A DNA stretch of 64,000 bases, from contig NZ_PJMX01000001.1 of the NCBI RefSeq assembly GCF_002846415.1, positions 5,208,001-5,272,000 on the forward strand. Reading direction: 5' to 3'. The position numbers and the translations under genes are program-made. The stretch comes from Streptomyces sp. TLI_146 (GTDB taxonomy: Bacteria > Actinomycetota > Actinomycetes > Streptomycetales > Streptomycetaceae). Shown here in pieces: positions 38,142-46,014 of the stretch. Position 1 is the first letter of the stretch. Each line of letters begins with the position of its first letter. The notes under the pieces are model-generated. The model was not told where the DNA came from and did no database searches. It saw nothing but the letters and a program-made list of their open reading frames with translations.

Positions 38142-39914
38142 ATGAGCAAGACCGAAGCGGCCCCGGAAGAGGCGCCGCGAACCGTGGCGGAAGCGGGCGG
38201 GGCCGAACGGGCCGCCGACGAGCGCGAGCTCGGCGCGGCCGGGTCGCAGCTTTCCACGGCCCCGGCCGAGGACCTGTCCAACGGCCCGGTCGGCATCGGT
38301 GTGCTCGGCTGGGCGCGCTGGTTCTGGCGCCAGCTGACCTCGATGCGGGTCGCCCTCGTCCTGCTGCTGCTGCTCTCCCTCGGCTCGATCCCCGGCTCGC
38401 TGATCCCGCAGACCAATGTGGACGAGCTGAAGGTCGCCGACTTCCAGAAGCGGCACGACACGATCTCGCCGATCTACGAGAAGCTCGGCATGTTCCACGT
38501 CTACAGCTCGGTGTGGTTCTCCGCGATCTACATCCTGCTGTTCGTCTCCCTCATCGGCTGCATCGTCCCGCGCACCTGGCAGTTCGTCGGCCAGCTGCGC
38601 GGCCGCCCGCCGGGCGCGCCCCGGATGCTGACCCGGCTGCCCGCGTACACCACCTGGCGCACCGAGGCCGATCCGGAGCAGGTGCGCGCGGCCGCGGCCG
38701 CGATGCTGAAGAAGCGCCGCTTCCGTACGCACGTCGTGGGGGACGCGGTCGCCGCGGAGAAGGGCTACCTCCGCGAGGCCGGGAACCTGATCTTCCACGT
38801 CTCGCTGATCCTCATCCTGGTGGCGTTCGCCGTCGGCCAGCTCTTCAAGTCCGAGGGCGGCAAGCTGATCGTCCAGGGCGACGGGTTCTCCAACACGCTC
38901 ACCCAGTACGACGACTTCAAGTCCGGCTCGCTGTTCAAGACGGACGACCTCGCGCCGTTCAGCTTCACCCTCGACCGCTTCGACGCCACGTACGAGCGCA
39001 GCGGGCCCAACCTCGGCACCGCCCGCGAGTTCGTGGCGCACGTCACCTACTCCGAGGGCGCCGACGGCAAGCCGCAGAAGAAGGCCATCGAGGTCAACAA
39101 GCCGCTGGTGGTCGACGGCTCCAAGGTCTACCTGCTGGCCCACGGCTACGCGCCGACCGTCACCGTCAAGGACGGCCGCGGCAAGGTCGTCTTCCACGGC
39201 GCCGTGCCGCTGCTGCCCATCGACAACAACATCTCCTCCAGCGGCGCGATCAAGGTGTACGACGGCTACACCGACGCCAAGGGCAAGTGGGACCAGCTGG
39301 GCTTCGCCGCGTTCTTCGTGCCGACCTACGGCGGCAAGGGCAACGGGACGATGTTCTCCCAGTTCCCGGCGCTGGACTTCCCCGTCCTCAACGTCGGCGC
39401 GTACCACGGAAGCCTCGGGGTCAACTCCGGGCTGCCGCAGAACGTGTACCAGCTCGACACCGACAAGATGAAGCCCTTCAAGGACGACCAGGGCAAGGTC
39501 CTCAAGAAGACCCTGCTGCCCGGCGAGACGCTGACGCTTCCGGAGGGCGCCGGGTCGATCACCTTCGACAAGGACATCAAGCAGTGGGCGAGCTTCCAGA
39601 TCTCCCAGCAGCCCGGCAACAACCTCGCCCTGACCGGCTCGGTCCTGGCGATCGCGGGCCTGGCCGGGTCGCTGTTCATCCAGCGGCGCCGGGTGTGGGT
39701 CCGCGCCGTACCCGGTAAGGACGGCGTCACCGTCGTCGAGATGGCGGGGCTTGGGCGGAGCGAGTCCGCGAAGCTCCCCGAGGAGCTGGCCGATCTCGCG
39801 GTCACGCTCATTCCAGAGGCGCCGACCGCGCCTGATCCCGCACCTGAGCCCGCCAAGGACCAGGTGGCAGAACCTGCCGAAGCTGAAGCCGAAGCTGAAG
39901 GGGCCGAGAAGTGA
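38142..39914 (+). CDS. resB: Cytochrome c biogenesis protein ResB (Ccs1)
   Basis: 590 aa, ATG at 38142. After an acidic cytosolic start come helices 1-2 (MRVALVLLLLLSLGSIPGSL; VWFSAIYILLFVSLIGCIVP), helix 3 (NLIFHVSLILILVAFAVGQL), a large outside domain of about 350 residues (FKSEGGKLIVQGDGF onwards) and a last helix near LALTGSVLAIAGLAGSLFIQ. A Glu/Ala/Pro-rich tail ends the protein. With CcsB it forms the haem-handling synthetase that attaches haem to apocytochrome c outside the membrane. The stop overlaps the ccsB start by GTGA. Confidence 0.95.
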   Translation: MSKTEAAPEEAPRTVAEAGGAERAADERELGAAGSQLSTAPAEDLSNGPVGIGVLGWARWFWRQLTSMRVALVLLLLLSLGSIPGSLIPQTNVDELKVADFQKRHDTISPIYEKLGMFHVYSSVWFSAIYILLFVSLIGCIVPRTWQFVGQLRGRPPGAPRMLTRLPAYTTWRTEADPEQVRAAAAAMLKKRRFRTHVVGDAVAAEKGYLREAGNLIFHVSLILILVAFAVGQLFKSEGGKLIVQGDGFSNTLTQYDDFKSGSLFKTDDLAPFSFTLDRFDATYERSGPNLGTAREFVAHVTYSEGADGKPQKKAIEVNKPLVVDGSKVYLLAHGYAPTVTVKDGRGKVVFHGAVPLLPIDNNISSSGAIKVYDGYTDAKGKWDQLGFAAFFVPTYGGKGNGTMFSQFPALDFPVLNVGAYHGSLGVNSGLPQNVYQLDTDKMKPFKDDQGKVLKKTLLPGETLTLPEGAGSITFDKDIKQWASFQISQQPGNNLALTGSVLAIAGLAGSLFIQRRRVWVRAVPGKDGVTVVEMAGLGRSESAKLPEELADLAVTLIPEAPTAPDPAPEPAKDQVAEPAEAEAEAEGAEK

Positions 39915-41005
39915 TCCTCGCCGCCACAACCAACGAGAGCCTGGCGCACACCAGTAACTACCTGATCTATTCGGCGATGGCGGTCTATCTGCTGGCCTTC
40001 TTCGCGCACATGGCGGAGTGGATCCTCGGCAGCCGCAGCAAGGTCGCCCGCACGGCGGCCGCGCTCACCGCCGACGCCTCCTCCTCGGCGGCGGACTCGG
40101 GCACGGTGAAGGTGCAGGTCGCCACGAAGGGCGGCGGCACCGCGGTCCTGGAACGGCCCAAGGTCGTCACCCGCTCCTCGTCCGGCAACCGCGACGTGCC
40201 CGACGGGCCGGGCGCGGCGGGCGGCGATGTGAAGGGCGACCTCTACGGCCGTATCGCCGTGTCCTTCACCGTGCTCGCGTTCCTCGTCGAGTTCTCCGGT
40301 GTGCTCACCCGCGCGCTGTCCGTGCAGCGGGCGCCGTGGGGCAACATGTACGAGTTCAACCTCACCTTCTCCACCGTCGCCGTCGGTGTGTACGTCGCGC
40401 TGCTCGCGCTGAAGAAGAACGTGCGCTGGCTGGGCCTTCCGCTGGTCACCTCGGTCCTCCTCGACCTCGGCCTCGCTGTCACTGTCTTGTACACCGCCAG
40501 CGACCAGTTGGTTCCCGCCCTGCACTCGTACTGGCTGTGGATCCACGTCTCCACCGCGATCTTCTGCGGCGCGGTCTTCTACGTGGGCGCCGTCGCCACG
40601 ATCCTGTACCTCTTCCGGGACCGGTACGAGGCGAAGCTCGCGGAGGGCGGCAAGCCGGGCTCCTTCGCCACCTCGGTCCTGGAGCGGCTGCCGGCCGCGG
40701 CGTCCCTGGACAAGTTCGCGTACCGGGTCAACGCGGCGGTCTTCCCGCTGTGGACGTTCACGATCATCGCGGGCGCGATCTGGGCGGGCGACGCGTGGGG
40801 CCGCTACTGGGGCTGGGACCCCAAGGAGGTCTGGTCCTTCATCACGTGGGTCGCGTACGCCTGCTATCTGCACGCGCGCGCCACGGCGGGCTGGAAGGGC
40901 CGCAAGGCCGCGACGCTGGCGCTGCTGGCGTTCGGTTGCTGGCTCTTCAACTACTACGGCGTCAACATCTTCGTGAACGGCAAGCACTCGTACGCGGGGG
41001 TGTAG
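39911..41005 (+). CDS. ccsB: Cytochrome c synthase subunit CcsB (CcsA/ResC family)
   Basis: 364 aa, start GTGA-overlaps resB. One N-terminal helix, then a low-complexity Ala/Ser/Thr loop (about residues 45-105), then the CcsA core. The haem-binding WWD motif is intact as WGRYWGWDPKEVWSFITW, with flanking His residues in LWIHVSTAIF and YLHARATAGW that would ligate haem. Ends HSYAGV as in the family. It carries haem from the inner face to ResB and apocytochrome c. Last gene of the resA-ccdA-resB-ccsB operon. Confidence 0.96.
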   Translation: MILAATTNESLAHTSNYLIYSAMAVYLLAFFAHMAEWILGSRSKVARTAAALTADASSSAADSGTVKVQVATKGGGTAVLERPKVVTRSSSGNRDVPDGPGAAGGDVKGDLYGRIAVSFTVLAFLVEFSGVLTRALSVQRAPWGNMYEFNLTFSTVAVGVYVALLALKKNVRWLGLPLVTSVLLDLGLAVTVLYTASDQLVPALHSYWLWIHVSTAIFCGAVFYVGAVATILYLFRDRYEAKLAEGGKPGSFATSVLERLPAAASLDKFAYRVNAAVFPLWTFTIIAGAIWAGDAWGRYWGWDPKEVWSFITWVAYACYLHARATAGWKGRKAATLALLAFGCWLFNYYGVNIFVNGKHSYAGV

Positions 41006-41045
41006 CCGACGGGCGGCGTGCGTCTGTTCGGGTGACACTGGTGCC

Positions 41046-41546
41046 ATGACGGATGTGATCCCTCATGGCACCAGTGAGATCCACGACGGCGCCTGGCTCC
41101 TCCGCTACGAGCTCCACCTGCCGCACCCGCAGGAGCGGGTCTGGGCGGCCGTCGCCACCCCCGAGGGCCTGCGCGGCTGGCTCTGCGCGGCGGATGTGCT
41201 GGAGCCCCGTCTCGGCGGCGCGGTGACGCTGCGCTGGCTCAACGCGGGGCCGGAGGGGGTGCACTCGGGGCACGTCACGGCGTGGGCGCCGGAGACGGTG
41301 GCCGAGTACTCGGTCGACCTCCACGGCCGGATCCGCTTCCACCTGGAGTCCGTGGCTCCGTCGGCGACGGTGCTGCGCTTCACGAACGAGTTCCCCGGGG
41401 ACGACGCGCTGCGCCTGGACTGCCTGGCGGGCTGGCACGACCACTTCGACTTCCTCGTCGACGCGCTGTCGGGCCGTCCGAAGGACTGGTCGACGTGGTC
41501 GGCGGGGCGCTGGCAGGCGCTGCGGGCCGCGTACGCGGGGCGCTAG
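41046..41546 (+). CDS. SRPBCC-domain protein (AHSA1-like)
   Basis: 166 aa. START-like fold with the family pattern HPQERVWAAVATPEGLRGWL near the N-terminus, GHVTAWAPETVAEYS in the middle, TVLRFTNEF and WHDHFDFLVDALSG in the C-terminal helix. These proteins bind hydrophobic ligands or assist Hsp90; the ligand is unknown. A GACACT box 6 nt before the ATG may mark another leaderless transcript. It probably is not part of the cytochrome c operon although only 40 nt separates them. Confidence 0.85.
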   Translation: MTDVIPHGTSEIHDGAWLLRYELHLPHPQERVWAAVATPEGLRGWLCAADVLEPRLGGAVTLRWLNAGPEGVHSGHVTAWAPETVAEYSVDLHGRIRFHLESVAPSATVLRFTNEFPGDDALRLDCLAGWHDHFDFLVDALSGRPKDWSTWSAGRWQALRAAYAGR

Positions 41547-41791
41547 GGGCTGCGCCCCGGGCCCCGTGTTTGCCTGCGGCCCGGTGGTCGGTTGCTCGCG
41601 CAGTTCCCCGCGCCCCTGAGATGCGCCCCTGCGGGGCGCCCAGGGGATTGCCGCGCAGCGGCACTCAAGGGGCGCGGGGAACTGCGCGCTCAGCCATCTA
41701 CGGTCCGCAGACGAACACGCTCCAGGGGCGCAGCCCCCGGCCGCCCGCCAGAGGGCTTTCGGGAAGGGGCGGGGTGGGGGCTCAAAAGCCG
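41547..41791. repeat. Composite palindromic intergenic repeat, site D
   Basis: The whole gap between two convergent genes. Exact arms at 41597-41616 and 41669-41688 in opposite orientation flank the inner module (GCGGGGCGCCCAGGGGATTG). The right end carries the outer module in inverted form (GAGGGCTTTCGGGAAGGGGC). The left end begins immediately at the upstream stop codon. No gene here. Confidence 0.85.
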
Positions 41792-42067
41792 TTACGCCTG
41801 CGGGTCGTCCTTCGGCGGCCTCTTCAGGCTGGCCAGGAATTCCGGGTTGTCGTCCGGGGCCGTCCAGGACTGGGCCGGGGCGCGGCGCGGGCGGCCCGCG
41901 AAGAGCCAGGCGACCGGGCCGATCAGCACTTCGCCGAAGAGCAGGATCACGATGACCCACACCACCTTGGGAAGGCCCCGCACCTCCTCCTCCGGCGTGT
42001 TCAGACAGTCGATGAACGCGTAGATCCACAGCGCCAGGACCAGCAGGAACGGCAGATACCTGAGCAT
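41792..42067 (-). CDS. PLDc_N-type small membrane protein
   Basis: 91 aa with two helices: YLPFLLVLALWIYAFIDCL and VVWVIVILLFGEVLIGPVAW. The pattern, including Asp-Cys after helix 1 and the P-K-x-x-W before helix 2, matches the phospholipase D nuclease N-terminal (cardiolipin synthase N) family. The C-terminus is short, acidic and cytosolic (DDNPEFLASLKRPPKDDPQA). These stand-alone proteins are common in actinobacteria and have no known activity. Divergent from the UbiD-family gene. Confidence 0.85.
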   Translation of the reverse strand: MLRYLPFLLVLALWIYAFIDCLNTPEEEVRGLPKVVWVIVILLFGEVLIGPVAWLFAGRPRRAPAQSWTAPDDNPEFLASLKRPPKDDPQA

Positions 42068-42143
42068 GTTCGGGTGGTCCCCCCAGGGAACGGCGGCGGG
42101 GCGTCCGGCGGCCCCGGTGACGGGCCCAGGGTAACCGGTGCCC

Positions 42144-42149
42144 GATACT
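42144..42149 (+). promoter_or_regulatory. Possible -10 box of a leaderless promoter (mqnL)
   Basis: GATACT lies 7 nt before the ATG at 42157 and no ribosome binding site is seen. Confidence 0.3.
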
Positions 42150-42156
42150 TGACCCC

Positions 42157-43611
42157 ATGGCTTACGACGATCTTCGCTCGCTCCTGAGGGCGCTGGAGCG
42201 TGAGGGCGACCTCATCCGCATCAAGGCCGAAGTCGACCCGTACCTGGAGGTCGGGGAGATCGTCGACCGCGTCAACAAGGCCGGCGGCCCCGCGCTCCTC
42301 TTCGAGAACGTCAAGGGATCCGCGATGCCCTTGGCCATGAACGTGTACGGCACCGACCGCCGCCTCCTCAAGTCCCTCGGGCTGAAGTCGTACGAGGAGA
42401 TCAGCGAGAAGATCGGCGGGCTGCTCAAGCCCGAGCTCCCGCACGGCTTCGTCGGCGTCCGGGAGGCCTTCGGCAAGCTCGGCTCGATGGTCCACGTCCC
42501 GCCGAAGAAGGTGAAGGACGCGCCCGTCCAGGAGGTCGTCCTCACCGGCGACGACGTCGACCTGGAGCAGCTGCCCGCCCTGTTCACCTGGCCGGAGGAC
42601 GGCGGGTCCTTCTTCAACCTCGGGCTGACCCACACCAAGCACCCCGAGACCGGCGTGCGCAACCTCGGGCTCTACCGGCTCCAGCGCCACGACAAGCGCA
42701 CCATCGGCATGCACTGGCAGATCCACAAGGACAGCCGCAACCACTACGCCGTGGCGGCCAAGAAGGGCGAGCGGCTGCCCGTCGCCATCGCCTTCGGCTG
42801 CCCGCCCGCCGTCACGTACGCCTCCACCGCGCCGCTGCCCGGCGACATGGACGAGTACATGCTCGCCGGGTTCATCCAGGGCAAGCGCGTCGAGATGGTC
42901 GACTGCAAGACCGTGCCGCTCCAGGTGCCGGCGCACGCCGAGGTCGTCATCGAGGGGTGGCTGGAGCCGGGCGAGATGCTGCCCGAGGGGCCGTTCGGCG
43001 ACCACACGGGCTTCTACACGCCGCAGGAGCCGTTCCCGGCGCTCACCATCGACTGTGTGACCATGCGCAAGCGTCCGCTGCTCCAGTCCATCGTCGTGGG
43101 GCGGCCCCCGACCGAGGACGGGCCGCTGGGGCGCGCCACCGAGCGGTTCTTCCTGCCGCTGCTCAAGGTGATCGTGCCGGACATCGTCGACTACCACCTG
43201 CCGGAGTCCGGAGGCTTCCACAACTGCGCGATCGTCTCGATCGAGAAGAAGTACCCCAAGCACGCGCAGAAGGTGATGCACGCGATCTGGGGAGCGCACA
43301 TGATGTCGCTCACCAAGCTCATCGTGGTCGTCGACGCCGACTGCGATGTGCACAACCTGCACGAGGTCTCCTGGCGGGCCCTCGGCAACACCGACTACGC
43401 CCGTGACCTCACCGTCGTCGAGGGCCCGGTCGACCACCTCGACCACGCCTCGTACCAGCAGTTCTGGGGCGGCAAGGCGGGGATCGACGCGACCGCGAAG
43501 TGGCCCGAGGAGGGCTACACCCGGGACGGCGGCTGGCCGCACATGGTCGAGTCGGACCCGGACACGGCGGCGAAGGTCGACCGCCGCTGGAAGGAGTACG
43601 GCCTCAAGTGA
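42157..43611 (+). CDS. mqnL: UbiD-family decarboxylase of futalosine menaquinone synthesis (MqnL-like)
   Basis: 484 aa, full length for UbiD. It contains GHVx-type features of prenylated-FMN decarboxylases: PLAMNVYGTDRRLL, HVPPKKVKDAPVQEVVL, the Arg and Glu of the active site in LGLYRLQRHDKRTIGMHW and PEGPFGDHTGFYTPQEPFP, and GRATERFFLPLLKV. Family knowledge: in organisms using the futalosine route, this enzyme decarboxylates the prenylated 1,4-dihydroxy-6-naphthoate intermediate. The context supports this: UbiA- and UbiX-type genes follow, then mqnE. The next gene overlaps by GTGA. Confidence 0.9.
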   Translation: MAYDDLRSLLRALEREGDLIRIKAEVDPYLEVGEIVDRVNKAGGPALLFENVKGSAMPLAMNVYGTDRRLLKSLGLKSYEEISEKIGGLLKPELPHGFVGVREAFGKLGSMVHVPPKKVKDAPVQEVVLTGDDVDLEQLPALFTWPEDGGSFFNLGLTHTKHPETGVRNLGLYRLQRHDKRTIGMHWQIHKDSRNHYAVAAKKGERLPVAIAFGCPPAVTYASTAPLPGDMDEYMLAGFIQGKRVEMVDCKTVPLQVPAHAEVVIEGWLEPGEMLPEGPFGDHTGFYTPQEPFPALTIDCVTMRKRPLLQSIVVGRPPTEDGPLGRATERFFLPLLKVIVPDIVDYHLPESGGFHNCAIVSIEKKYPKHAQKVMHAIWGAHMMSLTKLIVVVDADCDVHNLHEVSWRALGNTDYARDLTVVEGPVDHLDHASYQQFWGGKAGIDATAKWPEEGYTRDGGWPHMVESDPDTAAKVDRRWKEYGLK

Positions 43612-44510
43612 GCGCCTCAGCCGCAGCAGTTCCGCAGCCCGGACGGACCAGGGCGTTCCTTCGTCTGGTCATGATCGAGCACTCGGTCTTCGCGCTGCCC
43701 TTCGCCTACATCGCCGCCCTCACCGCGATGTTCCAGCTGGACGAGGAGATCCACTGGGGCAAGCTACTCCTGGTCACGATCGCCATGGTGGGTCTGCGGA
43801 CGTTCGCGATGGCCTGCAACCGGATCATCGACCGCGAGATCGACGCCCGCAATCCGCGCACCGCCTCCCGCGAGCTGGTCACCGGCGCGGTGAGCGTGCG
43901 CTCGGCCTGGACCGGCGCGCTCGTCGCCGTCGTCGTCTTCCTCGGCGCGGCCGCCCTGCTCAACCCGCTGTGCCTGGCGCTCGCGCCGATCGCCGTGATC
44001 CCGATGGTCGTCTATCCGTACGGGAAGCGGTTCACCAACTTCCCGCACGCGATCCTCGGTCTCGCGCAGGCGATGGGCCCGGTCGGCGCCTGGCTCGCCG
44101 TCACCGGCGAGTGGTCCGGGGACGCGGTGATCCTCGGGCTCGCCGTCGGCGTCTGGATCGGCGGGTTCGATCTGATCTTCGGCAGCCAGGACGTCCAGGC
44201 CGACCGCGCCCATGGCGTGAAGTCGGTACCGGCCCGCTTCGGCGTCCCGGCCGCGCTGTACGGGGCGCGCGCCTGTCATGTCGTCACCACGGCGCTGCTC
44301 GTCTGGTACGCGCTGGCGACCGAGGCCGGGGCGTTCTTCTGGACCGGGCTCGTGGTCGTGGCGGTGGCGTTCGTCTACGAGCACACGATCGTCAAGCCGC
44401 ACGACCTGTCCAGGTTGAACCGCGCGTTCTTCACCACGAACGGGTTCATCGGGATCTCGCTCTTCGTCTGCGCGCTCCTCGACCTGCTGGTGCGCGGGCT
44501 CTCGGTGTGA
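43608..44510 (+). CDS. mqnP: UbiA-family prenyltransferase of menaquinone synthesis (MqnP-like)
   Basis: 300 aa from the GTG at 43608, overlapping the stop of the UbiD gene (GTGA). About eight membrane helices. The first Asp-rich motif is ACNRIIDREIDARNPRTASR and the second is GSQDVQADRAHGVKSVPARF, the Mg2+/prenyl diphosphate sites. In the futalosine pathway this enzyme attaches the polyprenyl tail to 1,4-dihydroxy-6-naphthoate at the membrane. Order mqnL-mqnP-mqnM fits this assignment better than MenA or UbiA. Confidence 0.9.
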   Translation: MSASAAAVPQPGRTRAFLRLVMIEHSVFALPFAYIAALTAMFQLDEEIHWGKLLLVTIAMVGLRTFAMACNRIIDREIDARNPRTASRELVTGAVSVRSAWTGALVAVVVFLGAAALLNPLCLALAPIAVIPMVVYPYGKRFTNFPHAILGLAQAMGPVGAWLAVTGEWSGDAVILGLAVGVWIGGFDLIFGSQDVQADRAHGVKSVPARFGVPAALYGARACHVVTTALLVWYALATEAGAFFWTGLVVVAVAFVYEHTIVKPHDLSRLNRAFFTTNGFIGISLFVCALLDLLVRGLSV

Positions 44511-44535
44511 CCGTTCCCGCCCCCGGATGGCCGGA

Positions 44536-44541
44536 TAGGCT
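44536..44541 (+). promoter_or_regulatory. -10 box of a leaderless promoter (mqnM)
   Basis: TAGGCT lies 7 nt before the GTG at 44549, suggesting a separate internal start of transcription within the menaquinone gene run. Confidence 0.45.
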
Positions 44542-44548
44542 CGGACAC

Positions 44549-45244
44549 GTGGAGCAGGTGAACGTACACAGTCAGCGAGAGGCGGCGCCGCGCACGCCCT
44601 GGGTCGTCGGGGTCTCCGGTGCGTCCGGGACGCCGTACGCGGCGGCCGTGCTGCGGGGGTTGCTGGACGCGGGCGAGAGCGTGGACCTGGTGGTCTCGCG
44701 GGCCTCGCGGCTGACGCTGCTCGACGAGACCGGGATCGCCTTCCGCGACGCGCACTGGCGCGAGGACCTCGCGCAGTGGCTGGCGCGGGGGGCGGACGGG
44801 AAGCCGGGCACCTTCGAGGTGGACGTGGCGCGGGTACGGCACTGGAGCGCCGGGGATCTCGGCGCCGGGCCGTCGTCCGGGTCGTACCCGGTCAAGGGGA
44901 TGCTGATCGTGCCCGCCAGCACGGCCTGTGTGGCCGGGGTGGCGCTGGGGCTTTCGAAGGACCTGTTGCAGCGGGCCGCGAGCGTGACGCTCAAGGAGCG
45001 GCGGAAGCTGGTGGTGGCGGTCAGGGAGACACCGCTCAACGGTCAGACGCTCAGGCATCTGGTGACGCTGGACGAGGCGGGCGCCGTGGTGCTGCCCGCC
45101 TCTCCGGCGTTCTACGCGGGGGCGACGCACATCCAGGATCTGGTGGACTTCGTCGCCGGGCGGGTGCTGGACGCGGCCGGTGTGCCGCACAGTCTGTACC
45201 GCCGGTGGGAGGGAGAGCTCGGGGGAGGCTCTCGACCCGGTTAG
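44549..45244 (+). CDS. mqnM: UbiX-type flavin prenyltransferase (MqnM-like)
   Basis: 231 aa from the GTG at 44549; a GTG at 44558 is an alternative. Signatures: PWVVGVSGASGTPYAAAVLR (FMN-binding loop), LVVSRASRLTL, the Ser/Thr-rich GMLIVPASTACVAGVALGLS and VVAVRETPLNGQTLRHLVTL with PASPAFYAG. UbiX makes prenylated FMN, the cofactor of the UbiD enzyme encoded just upstream, so the two form a functional pair. The length is somewhat above the usual 190-200 residues because of a central insert (ARGADGKPGTFEVD). Confidence 0.9.
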   Translation: MEQVNVHSQREAAPRTPWVVGVSGASGTPYAAAVLRGLLDAGESVDLVVSRASRLTLLDETGIAFRDAHWREDLAQWLARGADGKPGTFEVDVARVRHWSAGDLGAGPSSGSYPVKGMLIVPASTACVAGVALGLSKDLLQRAASVTLKERRKLVVAVRETPLNGQTLRHLVTLDEAGAVVLPASPAFYAGATHIQDLVDFVAGRVLDAAGVPHSLYRRWEGELGGGSRPG

Positions 45245-45366
45245 CGCTTCTTGGCGGCGCGCTTGAGGGCGCGGCGCTGCGTCGCGGTGGGCTGGTGGGC
45301 ACGCGAGCGGTTGGCCAGGTCCTGAAGCTCGCGCATACGGGCGTAGGCCATCTCGATCGTGTACAC
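45241..45366 (-). CDS. 41-residue basic protein convergent with mqnM
   Basis: GTG at 45366, GGAG about 10 nt upstream; TAA at 45241-45243 overlaps the mqnM stop. The product begins VYTIEMAYARMRELQDLANR, then a basic tail (ATQRRALKRAAKKR). An amphipathic helix followed by a Lys/Arg-rich end suggests a nucleic-acid or ribosome-associated small protein. The first half reads like a conserved sequence I associate with Streptomyces genomes, but that is memory and unchecked. Too short for most gene finders. Function unknown. Confidence 0.55.
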   Translation of the reverse strand: MYTIEMAYARMRELQDLANRSRAHQPTATQRRALKRAAKKR

Positions 45367-45448
45367 GGTGTCGACACTCCTGAAAGATCGTCTTTGATCT
45401 GCTGGAAAATGATGCAAGCAGCTGAATGATTCGCAGGGCCTCGACCCT

Positions 45449-45468
45449 GTGTACCTTAGATTCTACAC
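45449..45468. promoter_or_regulatory. Candidate Lrp-type operator
   Basis: GTGTACCTTAGATTCTACAC has 5-bp inverted ends (GTGTA/TACAC) around an AT-rich centre, 43 nt upstream of the Lrp-family gene. Size and AT-rich core fit Lrp/AsnC sites, so autoregulation is plausible. Confidence 0.4.
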
Positions 45469-45510
45469 CTAAACTCGCGGTATTGCTGAACAATGGAAGG
45501 CTTCAGGCAT

Positions 45511-45960
45511 ATGGACGCCGTGGACAGGCAGCTCATCCAGGCCCTGCGGGAGAACGGCAGGGCCTCGTACGCCGAGCTCGGCCGGCTCGTCGGTCTCTCC
45601 GGGCCCAGCGTCACCGACCGCATCAACCGTCTTGAGGCGGCCGGGGTGATCACCGGCTACCGCGCCACCGTCAACGCCGCCTCGCTCGGCCTCGGCGTGA
45701 CCGCCCTCATCGGCATCTCGCTCTCCGACGCCGCCGACCACGAGGACGTCGCCCGCAGGCTGCGCGACCTGGAGGAGATCGAGGACTGCTGGTTCATCGC
45801 CGGCGACGACTCGTACATGCTCAAGATCCGCGCCTCGGACGTCGACGGGCTGGAGAAGACCATCCGGCGCCTGGGCTCCACCAAGGGCGTCTCGCGCACC
45901 CGGACGACGATCGTGCTGTCCACCAAGTGGGAGAACCGGGTCGGCGAATTGCCCGAGTAA
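45511..45960 (+). CDS. Lrp/AsnC-family transcriptional regulator
   Basis: 149 aa from the ATG at 45511 (GGAAGG about 10 nt upstream); an ATG six codons earlier is possible. N-terminal HTH: DAVDRQLIQALRENGRASYA, then LGRLVGLSGPSVTDRINRLE. C-terminal RAM (effector-binding) domain: VTALIGISLSDAADHEDVAR, IEDCWFIAGDDSYMLKIRA with the Gly-Asp ligand site, and VSRTRTTIVLSTKWENR. It forms octamer-like assemblies and senses an amino acid or related ligand. Its position just before mqnE suggests it might tune menaquinone synthesis, but no direct evidence is seen. Confidence 0.92.
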   Translation: MDAVDRQLIQALRENGRASYAELGRLVGLSGPSVTDRINRLEAAGVITGYRATVNAASLGLGVTALIGISLSDAADHEDVARRLRDLEEIEDCWFIAGDDSYMLKIRASDVDGLEKTIRRLGSTKGVSRTRTTIVLSTKWENRVGELPE

Positions 45961-46014
45961 GTGGGGGCGTAACGTGGGCGAGGCTGTGTACGGAGATATT
46001 TGGGAGGCCGCCGC

